This document shows positions 20,825 to 25,440 of a DNA stretch of 25,440 bases, piece after piece. Below the pieces are notes generated by a model. The model did not search any database and was not told the origin of the DNA. It saw only the letters and a list, made by a program, of their open reading frames with translations. The DNA is from a virus, in IMG/VR virus record IMGVR_UViG_3300005617_000260, positions 1 through 25,440 of that record. One strand, given 5' to 3'. A program made the position numbers and the translations under genes. Position 1 is the first letter of the stretch, and every line of letters starts with the position of its first letter.

Positions 20825-23784
20825 TGCTCCTCCAACACGATCAGAACTGATCGATTGAGGACCACATAGTTCGGGTTGTTGTGGCTTGTCGCCGAATGGC
20901 CCGGCGGGATCCGGACCATGTCGTGGCCCCTGGCTGCGGCATAGCGGCCCTCATCCCACAGCGTAGCAACCTCGTGCGATTTACCCTTAGCCTTCGAGTA
21001 GCGCTGGCCGTGGGCCTGGGCCTGCCGCTCAATGGTCTTGTGCTCGGCGATCTTTGCCGACTTGGGGACAAGTGCCCGTAGCACCGAGCCTTTGGTGTTA
21101 TCGGAATATCCCACGGCGATGGACCGGTCTGTGGCGAAGTAATAGCCGTTGCCGTAGATGCCCGTGCCGTAATAGGCCGATCCCGTGCGGAACTCTTCGT
21201 GGATCTGCGCGGCCGTCTTGGTGCGAGTCACGGCACTGCCCCGCGTGGGGCCGGTGTATGAGCCGGCACCCTTGACGCCGCGATACACCTCGATGTAATC
21301 GCCGCTGGCCTTGAGCTTGTCGTACTCGCCCTTGGTGACAACCGTTGGCACATCGTCGAAGCCTTGCATGGCGGCGATGGCGGCGAGACGATCATCGGCC
21401 GTCTTTCCGGCGTACAGCTTGCGGGCCTTGGTGACGTCTTGACGCAGCTTGTCGCGCGAGGAGTCGTCGCCAATCAGGTCGCGGCCAAGTGATGGCTTGT
21501 GTGTCTTCGCCGTCGGCGCGTTGACCGTCGGTGTGCCGGTGAGGCGCTTTGGCCGCACGTGAACCAGTCCCGGGCGCCCCACCGTCGTGGGCGCTACGTG
21601 GGTCGGCGGGAACAGGGTGAGCACGTTCTGCTGGAGTTGCCCACCGGCGAGTGGTGCGAGCAGCTTTCCGCTTGTTTGGAGTTTGTCGATTTCCGCGCGG
21701 GTCATCCATTTGGCGTCGGAGGTTTCCGCTCTTGCCTCTGGCGTGGACAGGTCGGGTTTGAGTTGACGATCTACGGTTGCGGCGATACTGACGTATGCCC
21801 ATGGGACTGTGCCGCCGTGAAGTCCGGGTACTTGAACTCCCGGAACCTCTTTCGTGTGGGTGCCGTGGACGCGCGCGTTGTCGAGGTCGTTGTTTTTGAA
21901 GCCGAGTTCCTCGGCTACTTCCCGTGTCGCGCCTTGATAGAAGTCTTCCTTTTCGTCTTTGGCGCCGCCTGGGAATTGCCATTTGCCTGGGTCTGAGATT
22001 CCCGGCCCGCGCTGGATCATGAGGAAGCGTTCTTCGCCGTTGGCGTCGACGTGGCGCAGCATCAGCCCCGCCGCGCCGTATTGGCCCCAGGGGCCGCTGG
22101 TTCCGCTCGCGGTGCGCGTCCAGCCGTCTCCGCTTTTTCCTGTCTTGCCGTGGGGAAGCCGCGACAGCAGGCCGGGCGTTCCGGCGGGGTCGGCGACGCG
22201 GGTCTGCGATGCGGTGACGTTCGGTGGCGGCAGAACGGCTTGCTTGGGAATCTGGCCGTGGGCGGTGCCCGGGGGCGTGAATCGGTCGATAAGCTTGGAC
22301 GCCTTGGTGGCGTTGGGGCCGCTTTTCGACGTGGTCTCGATGTAGGCCAGATCGGCGAGCACGCCCTGCTTCTCGGCTGGGCCGAGCTGATCGAAGTGGC
22401 TGCGCCGAAGACTTCCATACACTTCGAGCTGGCGGGCGATGGTGTGGCCCTTGGGGTCCCTGCCGTAGAGAATGTCTAGTGCGCCTTGGATTTCCGGGCC
22501 ATGTGGGCTGCCTTGAGGCAGGACCGGACCAGAGGCCTTGGTCGTTTTCCCCGGCGGATTCGGCATTGCTGCGACCAGTGCGGCAATCGCCGCTGACTTG
22601 CTCGTGTGCTGAGAGTTGTTTATCGGCACACCGTTTGGTCCATCGGCGATAATCGTGTAGCCGAAATCGTGAACGGTCCCGATCGGGGTGCCGTTCTCGC
22701 TAATCTCCCACGAGCGACGTGCTGGACCGAATATGCCACGGCGTCCATGCACGGGCAGCTCGGTCAAGTTGAGACCGGCAAGTCCCGGCCCTGAGACCTT
22801 TCGTGGCATGTTCGCTTGAACTAGGGCGTCAACCGCCGCCTTTTCAGTTTGATAACCGTTGCCGACGCCCGGGTTGACGCGGACAACGTTGCCGAGCGGC
22901 GTGTTGCCCGTCCCGTGTGGAAAGTAGCCGCCGCCCGAGGCGTGCACGACGATTCCGATGTCATTCCCGTTGACCTGAACATTGATCGTCGTTTGATTAT
23001 TGGGCCATGGCGTGCCCGGCGACGTTGTGATGATAGGCGGACCCGCCTTGGGAAGCGTGAACGTGCCTGAAGCGTTGCCCCCCTGCCTAGTGGTTAGATC
23101 CGCCAGTAGCTTCGCCGCGATCGAGTCGCGGTCTTCGCCACGTTTGAGTGTGATACCGCGCGTCTTCGCGGCCTTCATCAGCTGGTCACGCGAATACCCG
23201 TCAAACGGGTGAGTCTTGCCCGTGCCGCCGGCCTGATGCAGCCGGATCGATGCCTTGAGCCGGTCGACGATGTCCAGGAAATGGCCCGTCGCGGGGTCGC
23301 GCGGATGCTTTGCCGGGTCCCAGACGGCCGCACGCCCGAGATTGGCCTCATCATCCAGCTCCGCCATGGCCTGCAATAGGGCGGCCGTCTCGTCGTCAAG
23401 CTCGCCGACCGGATCGTCGTCGATCTCGGAACGCCGCCCGTGCTCCTGGCCCGGCCAGACACCCAGCGCCTCATGGTGGTATTCGGCGCACAAACCCTTC
23501 GGGTCGCGCACGTACTTGCCCAGTTCAGCCACGCAGCGGTCGAAGTCGCCGGGAACACCCCAGCCGATCTTCACCGCGCCTTCACCCTTGGTCCAATACC
23601 GGCGAAGCTTATGGTCGGAGATGTTGCGGGCCAGTCGATCCATTTCGGCGCGAGCTTCTCTGGCACGCTTAGCGCGATCATCTTCGGCGGCGGGACCAGC
23701 GGCCGAGAATGGACCAGAGAGATCCCAATCCGGATTCAGTGTGGATATCCGCTCGATGGCCTGCTGCGTCGTCAGTGCGTCCAT
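20821..23784 (-). CDS. composite virion protein with Nudix hydrolase and C-terminal ART domains
   Basis: The 987-residue product is modular. Residues 58-115 hold RRYWTKGEGAVKIGWG and GDFDRCVAELGKYV, a block known to me from actinophage head proteins. Residues 154-170 carry a WDPAKHPRDPATGHF linker. Residues 195-230 resemble a SAP/HeH motif (YSRDQLMKAAKTRGITL). Two related modules lie at 267-326 and 358-407. A Nudix domain at about 569-705 has the complete box G607-x5-E613-x7-R621-E622-x2-E625-E626-L-G-F. The ART domain at 780-987 has VYRG (R835), GIYGNGYYFAT (875-885, PARP-like) and NYVVLNRSVLIV at the end. ATG 23784 is coupled to the portal stop (TGATG). Placed right after the portal, it is probably packaged and ejected; targets are unknown. 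Confidence 0.85.
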   Translation of the reverse strand: MDALTTQQAIERISTLNPDWDLSGPFSAAGPAAEDDRAKRAREARAEMDRLARNISDHKLRRYWTKGEGAVKIGWGVPGDFDRCVAELGKYVRDPKGLCAEYHHEALGVWPGQEHGRRSEIDDDPVGELDDETAALLQAMAELDDEANLGRAAVWDPAKHPRDPATGHFLDIVDRLKASIRLHQAGGTGKTHPFDGYSRDQLMKAAKTRGITLKRGEDRDSIAAKLLADLTTRQGGNASGTFTLPKAGPPIITTSPGTPWPNNQTTINVQVNGNDIGIVVHASGGGYFPHGTGNTPLGNVVRVNPGVGNGYQTEKAAVDALVQANMPRKVSGPGLAGLNLTELPVHGRRGIFGPARRSWEISENGTPIGTVHDFGYTIIADGPNGVPINNSQHTSKSAAIAALVAAMPNPPGKTTKASGPVLPQGSPHGPEIQGALDILYGRDPKGHTIARQLEVYGSLRRSHFDQLGPAEKQGVLADLAYIETTSKSGPNATKASKLIDRFTPPGTAHGQIPKQAVLPPPNVTASQTRVADPAGTPGLLSRLPHGKTGKSGDGWTRTASGTSGPWGQYGAAGLMLRHVDANGEERFLMIQRGPGISDPGKWQFPGGAKDEKEDFYQGATREVAEELGFKNNDLDNARVHGTHTKEVPGVQVPGLHGGTVPWAYVSIAATVDRQLKPDLSTPEARAETSDAKWMTRAEIDKLQTSGKLLAPLAGGQLQQNVLTLFPPTHVAPTTVGRPGLVHVRPKRLTGTPTVNAPTAKTHKPSLGRDLIGDDSSRDKLRQDVTKARKLYAGKTADDRLAAIAAMQGFDDVPTVVTKGEYDKLKASGDYIEVYRGVKGAGSYTGPTRGSAVTRTKTAAQIHEEFRTGSAYYGTGIYGNGYYFATDRSIAVGYSDNTKGSVLRALVPKSAKIAEHKTIERQAQAHGQRYSKAKGKSHEVATLWDEGRYAAARGHDMVRIPPGHSATSHNNPNYVVLNRSVLIVLEEQ

Positions 23785-25440
23785 CACGAGAGGACCTGCT
23801 CAATGTCTACGACAGTAACGGTGACCGTTCCTGGCAACGGCGCGTTCGAGAATTGCTCCCTGCGAACACCGAGCACCTTAAAGCGGCCTGTCGACAACCA
23901 CTCCTGGTTGCCTTTGTAGTCATCGTGCGTGCTGTCGCGGACGTCGAGCGAACGCGATCCTGGACGCAGGCGAAGCATGACCGATCCGGGTCCACCGAAT
24001 CCCGCATACACGAGGCCGATTCGTTCTTTTTGAGTGAACGAACTTAGGCCAAGGTCTATGTCCTGACCCCTTTTTGGCACCTTGTCGCGCGGAATCCTAT
24101 AAAGACCGCGGTAGAGGAGCGGCGCCGACGGTGGCGCTGCGGCTGCCGTTCGGAGCAGAAGAGCGCCGTCGGTGTCGGCATTGGGTTCGTGATGGGCAGC
24201 CTTTGCCTCTTCGATGATCGTCTGCTTCGCGCTCGTGCCGTCCGGCGCTGTCCAAGCTTGGATGGAGCGATGCAACCGAGCTTCAGTCGGATCCTTTTGA
24301 TCCAAGCTCCCGCCGCCATTCAACTTCGCGGCCATTTGTCCCTCGCGTCCCACCGCCCGCGCGGGGCGGGGCGTCGTTTCGGCGTGAGGCCTCTTCGGGG
24401 CCTTTGGCCGACTCGGTCGCGGCGACAAGGAGGAGGGCTTCACGTCCGGCTTGTCCTTTGCGGCCGCGATCGCCTTCTTGTAGTCCGCCGACCCTTTCTT
24501 CATGAACTTGCCGCCGAGCGGATGCCCCTTGGGGTAGCGCGGGTGCAGATCGGGCGTGAACGCGCGCAGCGCATGCAGAAGGCGGTATCGAGAAGTGTCG
24601 GCACGGCTCAAGCGCGGCCGGACCGGCGGGGTCTGGCTACGCGCCGCCGGAGCGGCGGGATCTTTTGGGACCACATCACCGGAAGGCTGCCCATCCGGCC
24701 CCGGCGGCTGCAACTGCACCGAATACAAGCCGCTGTGCTGGCCCAGCAGCGCCGTCAAATCGTTGGTCTGAATGAACAACGTCGCCGAATCGGGGTCCAT
24801 GCCACCGTCGACCAGGGTGCGCCAGGCGGAGGCCTGCGCCTGCTGGATATTCGCGACATCCAGCTGATCGTCATGTAGGAACGGGATGTCACGGGCGTCG
24901 TACCACAGGCGCGACCCGTTAGGCACCGGCACCAGCGGCTCCAGCGAACCTGCGGCGTTCTGCCACAGATGCCGGAACGTCGTATCCACCGTGTTGCGCT
25001 TCGCGGCGGTGTAGTTCCCAGCATTGAGCGACGAACCCTGCATGCCCTCCGACAGGCCCACAATCACCGGGTGCACGCCCGCGGCCGCGGCGAGCCGAGT
25101 CTCGCCCGCGCCCTGCGTCACCTTGAAATCCAGCTGCTGCATGTTCGCGCCGATGACCGTCACATCAGCGCCGCCGCCCGTATACAGGGTCTTGTAAGCG
25201 TTGTCGACACCACGGTGGCTGGAGTCCATCTTCTCTACGAACGACGCGAACTGCTCCGGCGTGATCTCCTTCGGTAGCGACACCGCGACGTTGGGAGTGG
25301 CGGCGTTCTCGAAAAACTTCAGCTTGTGCTTGGTCGCGCTGGTGTCGGCCTGAAGTTCACGGATCACCGGCGTGAGCCACGACATGCCGCGGTAAATCGC
25401 CACGGGGTCGGGCATCGGCGCGAAGTGCGAGTATTCCCCG
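23784..25440 (-). CDS. portal protein with C-terminal ADP-ribosyltransferase domain (5' part off window)
   Basis: The C-terminal 551 residues are present and the start lies beyond the right edge. Numbered from the in-window methionine at 25415, residues 1-235 are portal core: HFAPMPDPVAIYRGMSWLTP around residue 1, then KLKFFENAATPNVAVSLP and VHPVIVGLSEGMQGSSLN. Residues 275-305 contain RYPKGHPLGGKF, a short linker motif. Residues 365-543 form an ART fold of the R-S-E type: LLYRGLYR (R436), LGLSSFTQ (S458-T461) and NQEWLSTGRFKV (E505). The residue two before the catalytic Glu is Asn, not the usual Glu or Gln. The portal part is certain by context; the ART call rests on the three motifs in order. 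Confidence 0.85.
   Translation of the reverse strand, partial: GEYSHFAPMPDPVAIYRGMSWLTPVIRELQADTSATKHKLKFFENAATPNVAVSLPKEITPEQFASFVEKMDSSHRGVDNAYKTLYTGGGADVTVIGANMQQLDFKVTQGAGETRLAAAAGVHPVIVGLSEGMQGSSLNAGNYTAAKRNTVDTTFRHLWQNAAGSLEPLVPVPNGSRLWYDARDIPFLHDDQLDVANIQQAQASAWRTLVDGGMDPDSATLFIQTNDLTALLGQHSGLYSVQLQPPGPDGQPSGDVVPKDPAAPAARSQTPPVRPRLSRADTSRYRLLHALRAFTPDLHPRYPKGHPLGGKFMKKGSADYKKAIAAAKDKPDVKPSSLSPRPSRPKAPKRPHAETTPRPARAVGREGQMAAKLNGGGSLDQKDPTEARLHRSIQAWTAPDGTSAKQTIIEEAKAAHHEPNADTDGALLLRTAAAAPPSAPLLYRGLYRIPRDKVPKRGQDIDLGLSSFTQKERIGLVYAGFGGPGSVMLRLRPGSRSLDVRDSTHDDYKGNQEWLSTGRFKVLGVRREQFSNAPLPGTVTVTVVDIEQVLS

Noticed and set aside
1-25440. CRISPR array, insertion sequence or long direct repeats
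   Set aside because: No regularly spaced repeats, transposase-like gene or terminal inverted repeats with target duplications were seen by reading both strands.

Overview
The window is G+C-rich (about two-thirds G+C by eye), with strong third-position G/C bias in its genes. Its gene families (DUF2637 membrane protein, DUF1906 lysin-like protein, an actinophage-type portal and minor tail protein) point to a siphovirus or prophage of an actinobacterium. No cos, att site, integrase, terminase, rRNA, tRNA or CRISPR array was found. Gene order and start/stop overlaps show one long late (virion) operon read on the minus strand, from the right edge to the left.

Right part (25440 to 18149): the operon enters with the C-terminal part of the portal, which carries a C-terminal ADP-ribosyltransferase (ART) domain. 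A 987-residue composite protein follows, with a virion-type N-terminal region, a helical SAP/HeH-like motif, two repeated modules, a perfect Nudix box and a second, PARP-like ART domain. Then come a small acidic protein, the HK97-type prohead protease and the HK97-fold major capsid protein. Two neighbouring virion genes with different ART domains and a Nudix hydrolase look like an ejected NAD/ADP-ribose effector module, and this is the most interesting part of the window.

Middle part (18101 to 13148): directly after the capsid gene lies an RNA structure whose loop is exactly complementary to the next Shine-Dalgarno. It is followed by an unusually full glycosylation cassette: two GT-A glycosyltransferases, a glycosyltransferase-methyltransferase fusion, a second methyltransferase and an NAD-dependent epimerase, nearly all overlapping by 4 to 14 bases. 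The cassette ends in the head-tail adaptor gene, so it sits inside the morphogenesis operon and probably decorates the virion.

Left-middle part (13148 to 4766): tail terminator-like protein, two paralogous tail tube proteins, a gp10-like protein, tail assembly chaperones joined by a -1 frameshift at C CCC CCG, the tape measure and three minor tail genes. A plus-strand gene for a membrane-anchored protein is inserted between the chaperones and the tape measure, in the style of a lysogenic-conversion moron.

Left part (4756 to 1183): a DUF1906 TIM-barrel lysin-like protein is followed by a cascade of small membrane and coiled-coil proteins (holin, spanin or lysis accessory candidates), interrupted by a small plus-strand Cys-rich protein, and ends with an Ig-like protein. 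A strong hairpin terminator at 1039-1081 separates this operon from a convergent plus-strand DUF2637 gene, whose 5' untranslated region is highly structured.
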